In this document: one piece after another, positions 52,657 through 61,314 of the stretch | How the letters are laid out: every line of letters begins with the position of its first letter | How positions within the stretch are numbered: position 1 is the first letter of the stretch | DNA from: Streptomyces asoensis | Lineage (GTDB): Bacteria; Actinomycetota; Actinomycetes; Streptomycetales; Streptomycetaceae | Length of the DNA stretch: 64,000 nucleotides | Assembly: GCF_013085465.1 (NCBI RefSeq) | Contig: NZ_CP049838.1 | Location: 6,262,001 to 6,326,000, forward strand | Reading direction: 5' to 3' | Made by a program: the position numbers and the translations under genes | Notes under the pieces: model-generated | Database searches by the model: none | Told to the model about the DNA's origin: nothing | Seen by the model: only the letters and a program-made list of their open reading frames with translations

Positions 52657-53286
52657 TCAGCGGTTTTCCATGCTCAGGCCGTTTTCCAGGACGTCCAGGG
52701 TGCGGTCGAGGAGGGCGGCGAAGTCGTCCTCGTGGTCGCGCTCGCCCCAGTACAGGGCCGTCTCCATCAGGCCGCCGAGCAGGGACATCGTGTAGACGCG
52801 GACCTCCAGGCTGTCGGGGTCGCGGCCGGAGCGCTCGCCGATCGCGACGCAGAGCATGCGGCCGAGGACCGACATGCTCTCCATCATCCGCGAGCGCACC
52901 GCCGGGACCTGGACCATCAGCTGGGTGCGCAGCCGGGCCGCTTCCGGGTCCTCGTCGAAGCCCATGCGGGCACCTTCCCGCATCACGTACCGCATGGTGT
53001 CCGCCACCGCCTCGCGGGCGGGCCGGGAGCGCAGCAGCGCCAGCAGGATCGGGTCCTGCTCATCGGTGAGGACGATGTCCTCCTTGGTCGGGAAGTAGCG
53101 GAAAACGGTCGACGGCGACACCTCGGCGCGCTCGGCGATCTGGTCGATCGTCGTGGCGTCGTACCCCTGTTCCTTGACCAGTGCGTAGGTGGCGGTGCGG
53201 ATCGCCTCGCGGGTCTTGATCTTCTTGCGCTCCCGGAGACCCGGCTGGGGGTGGTCGGCGGGAGAACTGATGCGTGCGGCCGTCAT
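52657..53286 (-). CDS. TetR-family transcriptional regulator
   Basis: A 209-residue repressor. The N-terminal helix-turn-helix is TIDQIAERAEVSPSTVFRYFPTKEDIV, with the long C-terminal ligand domain behind it. It follows the MFS transporter by 4 bp on the same strand, so the pump is transcribed first and the repressor with it. A palindrome over the pump promoter is its likely operator. I chose the ATG at 53286, as the one at 53304 would overlap the pump stop. Confidence 0.9.
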   Translation of the reverse strand: MTAARISSPADHPQPGLRERKKIKTREAIRTATYALVKEQGYDATTIDQIAERAEVSPSTVFRYFPTKEDIVLTDEQDPILLALLRSRPAREAVADTMRYVMREGARMGFDEDPEAARLRTQLMVQVPAVRSRMMESMSVLGRMLCVAIGERSGRDPDSLEVRVYTMSLLGGLMETALYWGERDHEDDFAALLDRTLDVLENGLSMENR

Positions 53287-53290
53287 GCGC

Positions 53291-54877
53291 TCATTGTCGG
53301 GCATCGGCCGTGGGGGCGACGAAGTCGGGACCGGCCTCCTCGGCTGCGGACTCCACGACGTCGATCTCCTCGACCTGTGCGGTTCCCGGCAGGAACGCGG
53401 CCGCCAGCAGCGCGGAGGCCAGGGCGGCGATGCCGCACACCAGCAGCACCAGGCTCATGCCGTGGACGTAGGCGGAGTTCGCGGAGGCGGCGAGATCGGT
53501 CAGGTTCGCCTTCTCGGCGATCACATGGGCCGCGACCACCGAGTCCCCGGCGGTGTCGGCGGCCCCGGCGGGCAGACCGGTGACGTCGAGGCGGTCGCGG
53601 AAGGTGCTCGCGAGCAGGCTGCCGAGCAGGGCGATGCCGATGGCGGCGCCGACCTGGCGCAGGGTCATCAGCAGGCCGGAGCCGCTGCCGGCGCGGTCGG
53701 TGGGCAGGGTGCCCAGGGCGCCGGCCATCGCGGGCACGATCGAGAAGCCGAAGCCGAACCCGACGATCGACAGCCAGAGCGCGGTGAAGCCGTACCCGGA
53801 GTCGACCGTCGTCCGGCTGCCCAGCAGCATGGCGAAGGCCAGCACCACCAGGCCCGCGCTCACCACCGCCCGCGCCCCGAACCGGACCACGACGGGCTGC
53901 GCGGCCCGCGAGGCGACGATCAGACCGCCCATCATCGGCAGCAGCCGCACACCGGTGCCGAGGGCGTCGTTGCCGAGGACGGCCTGGAGGTACTGCGGCA
54001 GGACGAACAGCAGGCCGGACAGCACGAACATGAGGAGGGTCGCCGCGAGCGTGTTGAACAGGAACCCGCGGTGGGCCAGCAGCCCCATGTCGAGCATGGG
54101 CCGCACGACCCGGCGCTCGCGCAGTACCAGCGCGGTGATCAGTACGACGGCCGTGGCGTCCATCGCGAGGACCAGCGGGTCGCCCCAGCCCCGGGTGGGC
54201 GCCTCGATGATCGCGTAGATGAGCGCGCCGAGCCCGGCCGCGGTGAGCGCGGTGGAGACGGTGTCGACCTTGGGGGAGGCCGGGTCGCGGGTCTCGGGCA
54301 GCAGGAAGACGCAGGCGGCGATGCCGATCGCGGCCATCGGGATGTTGATCAGGAAGACCGAGCCCCACCAGAAGTGGTTGAGCAGCCAGCCGCCGATGAT
54401 CGGCCCGAGCGGCAGGCCCAGCGTCGAGCCCGCCGAGACGATGCCGACGGCCTTGGTGCGCTCTTCGGGCGCGAACAGCGAGGGCAGCACCGACAACGCG
54501 AGCGGCGTGACCAGCGCGGCCCCGACGCCCATCACGGCGCGGGCGGCGATCACCGCGTTCACGTCCCCGGCCAGGGTGCCGACCAGTGAGCCGAGAAGGA
54601 AGATCCCCAGCCCGGTGATCAGCATGTTCCGCCGGCCGAAGCGGTCGCCCAACAGGCCGGCCGGGAGCATCAGGGCCGCGAAGACGACGACGTACGCGTC
54701 CGCCATCCACTGCTGCTGCCCGGTGCCGGCACCGAGCTGCTCCGCCATCGTCGGGAGCGCCACATTGAGGATCGTCATGTCGAAGCCGAGGGTGAGCATG
54801 CTCGCGACCAGGGCCCCCAGGGCCCACCAGCGGCGTGGGTCGGGCCCCACCGCAGCAGAGTCAGTGACAGTAGCCAT
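53291..54877 (-). CDS. MFS drug efflux transporter, DHA2 (EmrB/QacA) family
   Basis: A 528-residue proton-driven multidrug exporter with about 14 hydrophobic helices. Landmarks are the motif A region GDRFGRRNMLI, the motif C region GSTLGLPLGPIIGGWL and DMTILNVALPTM in the first helix. A TACTCT -10 (minus strand, 54884-54889) lies 6 nt before the ATG, so the mRNA is probably leaderless, and this -10 sits inside a palindrome. The pump is repressed in the absence of inducer, by inference. Drug specificity unknown. Confidence 0.93.
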   Translation of the reverse strand: MATVTDSAAVGPDPRRWWALGALVASMLTLGFDMTILNVALPTMAEQLGAGTGQQQWMADAYVVVFAALMLPAGLLGDRFGRRNMLITGLGIFLLGSLVGTLAGDVNAVIAARAVMGVGAALVTPLALSVLPSLFAPEERTKAVGIVSAGSTLGLPLGPIIGGWLLNHFWWGSVFLINIPMAAIGIAACVFLLPETRDPASPKVDTVSTALTAAGLGALIYAIIEAPTRGWGDPLVLAMDATAVVLITALVLRERRVVRPMLDMGLLAHRGFLFNTLAATLLMFVLSGLLFVLPQYLQAVLGNDALGTGVRLLPMMGGLIVASRAAQPVVVRFGARAVVSAGLVVLAFAMLLGSRTTVDSGYGFTALWLSIVGFGFGFSIVPAMAGALGTLPTDRAGSGSGLLMTLRQVGAAIGIALLGSLLASTFRDRLDVTGLPAGAADTAGDSVVAAHVIAEKANLTDLAASANSAYVHGMSLVLLVCGIAALASALLAAAFLPGTAQVEEIDVVESAAEEAGPDFVAPTADARQ

Positions 54878-54881
54878 GAAA

Positions 54882-54896
54882 TGAGAGTAGCTCTCA
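54882..54896. promoter_or_regulatory. palindromic operator over the MFS pump promoter
   Basis: TGAGAG-TAG-CTCTCA, a perfect inverted repeat with 6-bp arms and 3-bp centre, overlaps the TACTCT -10 and ends 5 bp before the pump's ATG. A TetR dimer bound here would block transcription start directly. Confidence 0.78.
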
Positions 54897-54942
54897 AAAG
54901 ATGGTGTGTGTCAATCGCTGTAGCCTCCCGGCGCACGAAAAG

Positions 54943-54968
54943 GGGCCACGGCTGGGAAGCCGTGGCCC
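54943..54968 (-). terminator. hairpin terminator after the hemolysin III gene
   Basis: A perfect 11-bp stem (54943-54953 with 54958-54968), GC-rich, followed on the minus strand by CCTTTTCG. It is the classic intrinsic terminator form. Confidence 0.85.
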
Positions 54969-54989
54969 GAAGAAGGCGGAAAAGTGACG

Positions 54990-55703
54990 TTATCCGTGCT
55001 GGTATGCCACCAGGGAGATGCCGACGTAGTGCACGACGAACGCGGCGAGGGTCAGCGAGTGGAAGACCTCGTGGAAGCCGAACCAGCGCGGTGACGGGTT
55101 GGGGCGCTTGATGCCGTAGATGACGCCGCCGGCGCTGTAGAGGAGCCCGCCGACGATCACCAGGACCATGACGGCGATGCCGCCCGCCCGCATGAAGTCC
55201 GGCAGGAAGAAGACGGCAGCCCAGCCCATCGCGATGTAGCAGGGGGTGTAGAGCCAGCGCGGGGCGCCGACCCAGAAGACCCGGAAGGCGATGCCGGCGA
55301 CCGCCGCGGCCCAGATGCTCCACAGCAGCCACTGCCCCTTCGACTCCGGCAGGAGCAGCAGGGTGAGCGGTGTGTAGGTGCCCGCGATGATCAGGAAGAT
55401 GTTCGCGTGGTCGAGCCTGCGCAGGATGCCGTCCATGCGCGCGTTCCATTCGCCCCGGTGGTAGAGCGCGCTCACGCCGAACAGCAGGCACGCGGTGAGG
55501 GCGTAGATGCCGCAGGCGATGCGGCCGCGGGTGGAGTCGGCGAGGGCGGTGAGCACGAGGCCCGAGATGAGGGCGGCCGGAAACATGCCGAGATGCAGCC
55601 AGCCGCGGAGCTTGGGCTTGACCGGATGCGGCAGGGAGAGCGCTACGGGACCACGGCCGGCGGCCGGCGTGTCCGTTGGAGCGTCGGGGACGGGCGCAGT
55701 CAT
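54990..55703 (-). CDS. hemolysin III / PAQR family membrane protein
   Basis: A 237-residue protein with seven hydrophobic helices. Family landmarks are SALYHRGEW with Ser/His, LRRLDHANIFLIIAGTYTP with Asp/His and the FHEVFHSLTLAAFVVH end, which together form the conserved zinc-like site of the PAQR/hemolysin III superfamily. Activity may be hydrolase-like (ceramidase-type); haemolysis is not implied. A TACGAT -10 lies 7 nt before the ATG, suggesting a leaderless mRNA, and an 18-bp palindrome sits just upstream. Confidence 0.9.
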   Translation of the reverse strand: MTAPVPDAPTDTPAAGRGPVALSLPHPVKPKLRGWLHLGMFPAALISGLVLTALADSTRGRIACGIYALTACLLFGVSALYHRGEWNARMDGILRRLDHANIFLIIAGTYTPLTLLLLPESKGQWLLWSIWAAAVAGIAFRVFWVGAPRWLYTPCYIAMGWAAVFFLPDFMRAGGIAVMVLVIVGGLLYSAGGVIYGIKRPNPSPRWFGFHEVFHSLTLAAFVVHYVGISLVAYQHG

Positions 55704-55715
55704 GCGCCGAATCGT

Positions 55716-55733
55716 ACCTACGGAACCGTAGGT
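55716..55733. promoter_or_regulatory. 18-bp palindromic operator at the hemolysin III promoter
   Basis: ACCTACGG-AA-CCGTAGGT, perfect 8-bp arms, starts 13 bp upstream of the hemolysin III ATG and abuts its -10. The form is typical of TetR operators in Streptomyces. It differs from the palindrome of the MFS pump, so a different regulator is likely. Confidence 0.75.
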
Positions 55734-56018
55734 TGCGGATCAGGCCGGCGCGCCGAAGGGCGAAGAGTGGCCATCATCTCACGGGGGTCAAGTCAAAAGG
55801 CTGTCGGCTGAACGCCATGTGGACGCAAAACATCGCCTCTACACGTGGCCATCCTCACTCCGCTCACCTGTGAGGCCCTCTGGACATATGGGCGGTAGCA
55901 TCGGATGATCAAATGAGTGCGGTCGACACCGGATGAGCGCCAAGGTCACCATCCGAAGCATCCGGGTCGCAGCCCCCACGGGGCCTCCAAACAAAAAATC
56001 CCTCATTTAGGAGCAATC
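55734..56018 (+). other. non-coding upstream region of PEP carboxykinase
   Basis: No gene is supported here. It holds a -10-like TAGCAT (55896-55901) without a convincing -35 and the AGGAG ribosome-binding site of the carboxykinase (about 56009). The region is AT-richer than its flanks. No riboswitch-like structure was noticed. Confidence 0.5.
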
Positions 56019-57842
56019 GTGGCGCGCGACATCGCGGCTCCCCCCGTCATCCCCACCGACCACCAGGAACTCGTCTCCTGGGTGAACGAGATCGCCGAAC
56101 TGACGCAGCCGGACAACGTGGTCTGGTGTGACGGATCCGAGGCCGAGTACGAGCGACTGTGCGACGAGCTCGTCGAGAAGGGCACCTTCAAGAGGCTCGA
56201 CCCGGTTCAGCGCCCGAACTCCTACTACGCAGCCTCCGACCCCACCGACGTCGCCCGCGTCGAGGACCGCACCTTCATCTGTTCCGAGCAGGAGAAGGAC
56301 GCCGGCCCGACCAACCACTGGAAGGCGCCCGCCGAGATGCGGGAGATCTTCTCGGGGGAGAACGGGCTGTTCCGCGGCTCCATGCGCGGCCGCACGATGT
56401 ACGTCGTCCCCTTCTGCATGGGCCCGCTGGGCTCCGACCTCTCCGCGATAGGCGTCGAGATCACCGACTCCGCCTACGTCGCCGTGTCCATGCGCACCAT
56501 GACCCGCATGGGACAGCCGGTGCTGGACGAACTCGGCACCGACGGCTTCTTCGTACGTGCCGTGCACACGCTCGGAGCACCGCTGGCCGAGGGCGAGGCG
56601 GACGTCCCGTGGCCCTGCAACCAGACCAAGTACATCTCGCACTTCCCCGAGAGCCGCGAGATCTGGTCCTACGGCTCCGGCTACGGCGGCAACGCCCTGC
56701 TCGGCAAGAAGTGCTACGCCCTGCGCATCGCGTCCGTCATGGCCCGCGACGAGGGCTGGCTCGCCGAGCACATGCTGATCCTCAAACTGACCCCGCCGCA
56801 GGGCGAGTCCAAGTACGTCGCCGCCGCTTTCCCGAGCGCCTGCGGCAAGACCAACCTCGCCATGCTGGAACCCACCGTCTCCGGCTGGACCGTCGAGACC
56901 ATCGGCGACGACATCGCCTGGATGCGGTTCGGCGAGGACGGCCGCCTGTACGCCATCAACCCCGAGGCCGGCTTCTTCGGCGTGGCGCCCGGCACCGGTG
57001 AGCACACCAACGCCAACGCGATGAAGACGCTCTGGGGCAACTCGGTCTTCACCAACGTCGCCCTCACCGACGACAACGACATCTGGTGGGAGGGCATGAC
57101 GGAGGAGACTCCCGCCCACCTCACCGACTGGAAGGGCAACGACTGGACGCCGGACTCCGGCGTCCCCGCCGCCCACCCCAACGCCCGCTTCACCGTCCCC
57201 GCCGCGCAGTGCCCGATCATCGCGCCCGAGTGGGAGGACCCCAGGGGCGTGCCGATCTCGGCGATCCTCTTCGGCGGCCGGCGCGCCTCCGCGGTCCCGC
57301 TGGTGACGGAGTCCTTCGACTGGAACCACGGCGTCTTCCTCGGCGCCAACGTGGCCTCCGAGAAGACCGCCGCCGCCGAGGGCAAGGTCGGCGAGCTGCG
57401 CCGCGACCCCTTCGCCATGCTGCCGTTCTGCGGCTACAACATGGGCGACTACATGGGCCACTGGGTCGACGTCGCCAAGGGCAAGGACCAGGCGAAGCTC
57501 CCGAAGATCTACTACGTCAACTGGTTCCGCAAGAACGAGGCGGGCAAGTTCGTCTGGCCCGGCTTCGGCGAGAACAGCCGCGTGCTGAAGTGGATCGTGG
57601 AGCGCCTCGACGGCAAGGCCGAGGGCGTCGAGACCCCGATCGGCATCCTGCCGACCAAGGACGCCCTCGACACCAAGGGCCTCGAACTGGCCGACTCCGA
57701 CCTGGAGTTCCTCCTCACCGTGGACAAGGAGGTCTGGCGCGAGGAGGCCGCCCTGGTCCCCGAGCACCTCAACACCTTCGGCGACCACACCCCGAAGGAA
57801 CTGTGGGACGAGTACCGCGCGCTGGTGCAGCGCCTGGGCTGA
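56019..57842 (+). CDS. pckG: phosphoenolpyruvate carboxykinase (GTP)
   Basis: A 607-residue GTP-dependent PEPCK, the normal length for the GTP class. It converts oxaloacetate and GTP to PEP, the entry to gluconeogenesis. The kinase P-loop with reactive Cys is [14 protein letters not shown]. Other family blocks are [12 protein letters not shown], the PEPCK-specific [10 protein letters not shown] and [14 protein letters not shown]. It starts with GTG, 6 nt after AGGAG. Orthologue position agrees with S. coelicolor SCO4979 (recall). The open frame extends upstream but without sense. Confidence 0.96.
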   Translation: MARDIAAPPVIPTDHQELVSWVNEIAELTQPDNVVWCDGSEAEYERLCDELVEKGTFKRLDPVQRPNSYYAASDPTDVARVEDRTFICSEQEKDAGPTNHWKAPAEMREIFSGENGLFRGSMRGRTMYVVPFCMGPLGSDLSAIGVEITDSAYVAVSMRTMTRMGQPVLDELGTDGFFVRAVHTLGAPLAEGEADVPWPCNQTKYISHFPESREIWSYGSGYGGNALLGKKCYALRIASVMARDEGWLAEHMLILKLTPPQGESKYVAAAFPSACGKTNLAMLEPTVSGWTVETIGDDIAWMRFGEDGRLYAINPEAGFFGVAPGTGEHTNANAMKTLWGNSVFTNVALTDDNDIWWEGMTEETPAHLTDWKGNDWTPDSGVPAAHPNARFTVPAAQCPIIAPEWEDPRGVPISAILFGGRRASAVPLVTESFDWNHGVFLGANVASEKTAAAEGKVGELRRDPFAMLPFCGYNMGDYMGHWVDVAKGKDQAKLPKIYYVNWFRKNEAGKFVWPGFGENSRVLKWIVERLDGKAEGVETPIGILPTKDALDTKGLELADSDLEFLLTVDKEVWREEAALVPEHLNTFGDHTPKELWDEYRALVQRLG

Positions 57843-58008
57843 GGCCCACCCCGAAAGACTCCGCGGCCGGCACGGGATTGCCCTGACCAGTGATCGTCAC
57901 GGCCGGCCGCGGTGCGATGCGGCGAGCCGCGTACAACGGCGTACGCGGCCATGGGCCTGTCGTCGTCTCCCCGTCCGCCCCGACGAGGAGACGGCGGCAG
58001 GCCTTCGC

Positions 58009-58611
58009 CTACTGGCCCCGGTCCTCCAGATACCGCGTGTGCGTCTCCTGCCGCCGCGCCTCGGTCTCCCGCAGCCCCGCCGCCAGCCGCTCCGCCTCGT
58101 CCTGGAGAAGGGACAGCTGGCGTTCCAGGTGCCGTTCCGGTGGTTCCTGTCCGGGGGTCATCCGCGTCCACCAGCGCGTCCGTACGAAGCTGTCGACGGC
58201 CTCGGGCAGATCCTGCCGCACGGTCCGGGAGAGCGTGTGGACGCCCTCCGGGTCCTGCGCGAGGACCTCGGCGACCCAGCCGGGATCCAGCAGCGCGGCC
58301 AGCAGGCCGGTGAGTTCGGTGAGGCGTCCGGCGGCGGCCGGGGGCAGCTCGATCTCCGCGAGATACCCGCCGAGCCGCTCGAAGTCGTCGCGCAACGCGT
58401 CCAGCTGGGCCGACGGGTCCGGGAAGGCGGGCAGCGGCGGCCGCTCCGGCGGGGCGATCAGCGCGCCCGCGCCGTAAAGACCGACCACCACGACGGGCCA
58501 GTACGCGCCCGCCGCCCCCGTGAAGGTCAGCACCAGTCCGGCCAGTCCGGCCGCGCTGCCCGCGATGTTCTTGCGGGACTCCAGGTACCCGACGAACCTA
58601 CTGGTAGCCAC
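58009..58611 (-). CDS. membrane protein of the TelA/VWA operon
   Basis: A 200-residue protein with two N-terminal hydrophobic helices (about 17-37 and 38-55) and a long charged helical C-terminal half likely to form coiled coil (QLSLLQDEAERLAAGLRETEA). No family motif is recognised. The start overlaps the end of the VWA gene by 14 bp, so it is the last gene of the operon. Probably a scaffold for the TelA/VWA proteins at the membrane; this is inference. Confidence 0.8.
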   Translation of the reverse strand: MATSRFVGYLESRKNIAGSAAGLAGLVLTFTGAAGAYWPVVVVGLYGAGALIAPPERPPLPAFPDPSAQLDALRDDFERLGGYLAEIELPPAAAGRLTELTGLLAALLDPGWVAEVLAQDPEGVHTLSRTVRQDLPEAVDSFVRTRWWTRMTPGQEPPERHLERQLSLLQDEAERLAAGLRETEARRQETHTRYLEDRGQ

Positions 58612-60133
58612 GGATCTCCTCGAAGGCGCCGTCCAGCGAGCCCTGCTGCGCGTCGAAGAGCCGGCCGCCGGTCAGCTCGGCGATGTGCTCCAGTTCCGAG
58701 CGGTCGGAGTCGCCGAAGAGAACGGTGAAGACGGGGATCTGCTTTCCGGCCGGGGTGAGGTCGTCCCGGTAGAAGGCGTCGAAGTCGTCGGCGTCGTCGC
58801 CCTTGGTGTTCTCGCCGTCCGTCATCAGCACGATGGAGGTGAAGGCGTCCCGGTCGGTGCCCAGGTGATCGTAGGCCTTCTCCAGCGAGGTGTAGATCGC
58901 GGTCTCGCCGTCGGCCGTGAGCTCCTCGGTGTCCTCGCGGATCGCGGCCAGTCCGGTCTGCGGGTCGGCAGGGCTGACGACATGCGTGGCGACGCTCTTC
59001 ACGTCCGACCCGAACGGCATCAGCGTCACCTCCTCGCGGTCGCGGAAGTCACCGGTGAGGTCGGCGAGGGCGTCCTTCAGACGGCTCAGCCGATCGCCCT
59101 CCATCGAGCCGGAGGTGTCGAGGACGTACACGGTCCGCGACGGGCGCCGCAGCTCGTTCTCGTAGGCGTCGAGCAGCCCGTCGGCGACGGAGCGGCTGCC
59201 CGGGAAGGGCAGTTCGCGCCGGCGGGTGGTGTCCAGGCCGGCCGCGGGCGGTACGGAGGCGACGACCGGGCGGCGGTGCGTCCGGGTGGTGATGAGCCGC
59301 TGGACGGCCTCCGTGCGCAGGGCGTCGGTGACCCGCTTGACGTTCGCGCGGGTCGTCGCGTCGGTCGCGGCGAGGGAAGAGAGCGGGTAGTCGGCGGTGA
59401 CGACACCGTCCGTGGGGCGGATCACGGTCAGCCCCGGGATGCCCTTCAGCACGGACTCGTAGTTGAGCAGCGCGTCGACGTCACCGCGCCGGGTGTACGC
59501 GCTCGCCAGCCAGCCCGACGATCCCGAGGTCAACCGCTGCCCCTCGAAGAACTCCTTCAGCCTCGGGGTCGCCTTGGTCACGTCCGCGTCGGTGAGCGCC
59601 GACTGGGCTCCCGAGAGCGCCGAGGCGACCGAGATCAGCGTGGCGAAGCCGGAGTTGGAGCGGGCCGGGTCGGTCATGCCGTAGGTGAGTTTCCCGTCCT
59701 GGACCGCCTGCTCGATCTGCGTCCAGGTGACCTCGTCGGCCTGCCAGCCGAGGGTGGCGAGCGTGCCGGCCCGCACGCCGAGGGCCACCGGGCTCGACAT
59801 GATCGGCGTCTCCGAGACGACCTTCTTCGCCGCGTCGGGGCGCAGCCGCAGATAGTCGTCGGAGGACAGCCACAGGGCGTCGTACTTCCCGTCGGTGCCG
59901 CCCTTCGCGAGCAGGTTCACGGCGTCCAGGGTGCCCATGTAGGTCGGCCGGACCTTGACGCCGGTGTCCTTGCGGACCTGCTCGAGCACCGGTGCCATGT
60001 CGCTCAGCTCGCTGGAGGCGAGGATCCGCAGGGTGCCCGGCTCGGGCGCGTCGGGGTCCTTGGCGTCGCTCTGTGCCGAGCAGGCGGTCAGCAGGAGGGC
60101 GAGAGCCGTCCACGCGAGGAGGGAACGTCTCAT
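58598..60133 (-). CDS. substrate-binding-fold/VWA lipoprotein
   Basis: A 511-residue lipoprotein with a lipobox LTAC (Cys near residue 18). Residues about 30-300 are a bacterial extracellular solute-binding fold, including TLRILASSELSDMAPVLEQV. Residues about 325-510 form a von Willebrand A domain with the metal motif DTSGS at 339-343 and LMTDGENTKG. It combines ligand capture with metal-dependent protein binding. Its ATG overlaps the end of the telA-like gene as ATGA. No ABC permease or ATPase is adjacent, so it is unlikely to be an ordinary importer component. Confidence 0.9.
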   Translation of the reverse strand: MRRSLLAWTALALLLTACSAQSDAKDPDAPEPGTLRILASSELSDMAPVLEQVRKDTGVKVRPTYMGTLDAVNLLAKGGTDGKYDALWLSSDDYLRLRPDAAKKVVSETPIMSSPVALGVRAGTLATLGWQADEVTWTQIEQAVQDGKLTYGMTDPARSNSGFATLISVASALSGAQSALTDADVTKATPRLKEFFEGQRLTSGSSGWLASAYTRRGDVDALLNYESVLKGIPGLTVIRPTDGVVTADYPLSSLAATDATTRANVKRVTDALRTEAVQRLITTRTHRRPVVASVPPAAGLDTTRRRELPFPGSRSVADGLLDAYENELRRPSRTVYVLDTSGSMEGDRLSRLKDALADLTGDFRDREEVTLMPFGSDVKSVATHVVSPADPQTGLAAIREDTEELTADGETAIYTSLEKAYDHLGTDRDAFTSIVLMTDGENTKGDDADDFDAFYRDDLTPAGKQIPVFTVLFGDSDRSELEHIAELTGGRLFDAQQGSLDGAFEEIRGYQ

Positions 60134-61302
60134 GCGAGCCCGCCTTCCAGGGCGCCCCGCGAGCGGCTGCGGTCGAGATAGGTGCTCGCCTGCTGGAGTT
60201 CGGCCGTCAGGTTCTCCACGGTCACCGCCATCGCCTCGGTCGCCTGGACCTTGTAGGTGTCGATGGCGTCGAGGGTGCGGTAGATCTGCTGGAAGGCGGA
60301 GCGCAGGGTCTCGGCGCCGACCGCCGGGTCGGCGGCGATGCGCTGGATCTCCCCGCTCTGGGTCGCCAGCATCTCCGCGTTGCCCCGGATGAGGTCCTCG
60401 GTGGTGCCGCGCAGCGCGTTGACCTGGTCGATGACCTTCTTCTGGTGGTCCAGCGCGGAGGCCAGCATCACGGAGATGCGCAGGGCCGAGACCGTGGTCG
60501 TGGCGGCTCGGTCGACGCCCTTGATCAGCTCGTCGTTGTTGCGGCGTACGACGTCCATGGCGAGGTAGCCCTGCGCGCAGACCGCGAGCTGGGTGAGCAG
60601 GTCCTGGTGCTTCTGCCGGACCGGGAAGAGTACGTCGGCGCGCAGACTGTCGGCCCGCTCGGGGTCGGTGGCCTCGGCGCCGGCGATCCGCTGCCCGACC
60701 GCCGTGTCGAGGGCGTCGGTCAGGACCACGTACTCCTGGAGCTTGCCCATCGTCTCCCAGAGCCGGACCCGCTCGGTCTGAAGCGCGGCGTTGTCGCGCC
60801 GCAGTTCGTCCTGGCCGCCGCGCAGCGAGCCCACGATCCGGTTGAGCGTCCCCTGCGCGGAGGCGTACTTGGCGACGTGGTCGCGCAGCTTGTTCCCGCC
60901 GGGCAGCCGGGACAGGAACTTGCGCCCCTTGGAGGCCGGCAGATCACGCGGGTCCAGATCCTCGACCACCCGCCGGAGTTCGACGAGCGAGCCCGCGACC
61001 TGCGACTGGGCGTCCCCGCCCTTGTCCGGCAGGCTCCTGATGGTCCGCTCCAGCATGCGGTTGGACTGCGCGGCGGCCGTGCGCATCTCACCGGCGCCCA
61101 GCGCGGTGATCTCGCCGACCTTGCCGGCGAACTCGGGCGAGCGGGCGTCGAGCGCGGCGAGCCCCTCGACGTACGCGGCGGCCTTGGTCGCCATGTCCGT
61201 ACGGACGGAGTCGTCGACGGGCACGAGCCCGCCGGCCTTCTCGCGCGGCACGGCGGCGACGGCCTCGGGCGGCGTGAGGGTGAAGGTGTTGTCGTCGGTC
61301 AT
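60130..61302 (-). CDS. TelA family toxic-anion resistance protein
   Basis: A 390-residue, strongly helical TelA/KlaA protein. Members are linked to tellurite and other oxyanion or antibiotic resistance, of unknown mechanism. The family segment SNRMLERTIRSLPDKGGDAQ and the long central coiled coils with QVNALRGTTEDLI are recognisable. No signal peptide or membrane helix is present, so it is cytoplasmic. It sits between two substrate-binding-fold proteins, 12 bp after the first and overlapping the second by 4 bp. I give no symbol because functional equivalence to plasmid telA is not shown. Confidence 0.88.
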   Translation of the reverse strand: MTDDNTFTLTPPEAVAAVPREKAGGLVPVDDSVRTDMATKAAAYVEGLAALDARSPEFAGKVGEITALGAGEMRTAAAQSNRMLERTIRSLPDKGGDAQSQVAGSLVELRRVVEDLDPRDLPASKGRKFLSRLPGGNKLRDHVAKYASAQGTLNRIVGSLRGGQDELRRDNAALQTERVRLWETMGKLQEYVVLTDALDTAVGQRIAGAEATDPERADSLRADVLFPVRQKHQDLLTQLAVCAQGYLAMDVVRRNNDELIKGVDRAATTTVSALRISVMLASALDHQKKVIDQVNALRGTTEDLIRGNAEMLATQSGEIQRIAADPAVGAETLRSAFQQIYRTLDAIDTYKVQATEAMAVTVENLTAELQQASTYLDRSRSRGALEGGLA

Positions 61303-61314
61303 GTGCCGTTCCCC

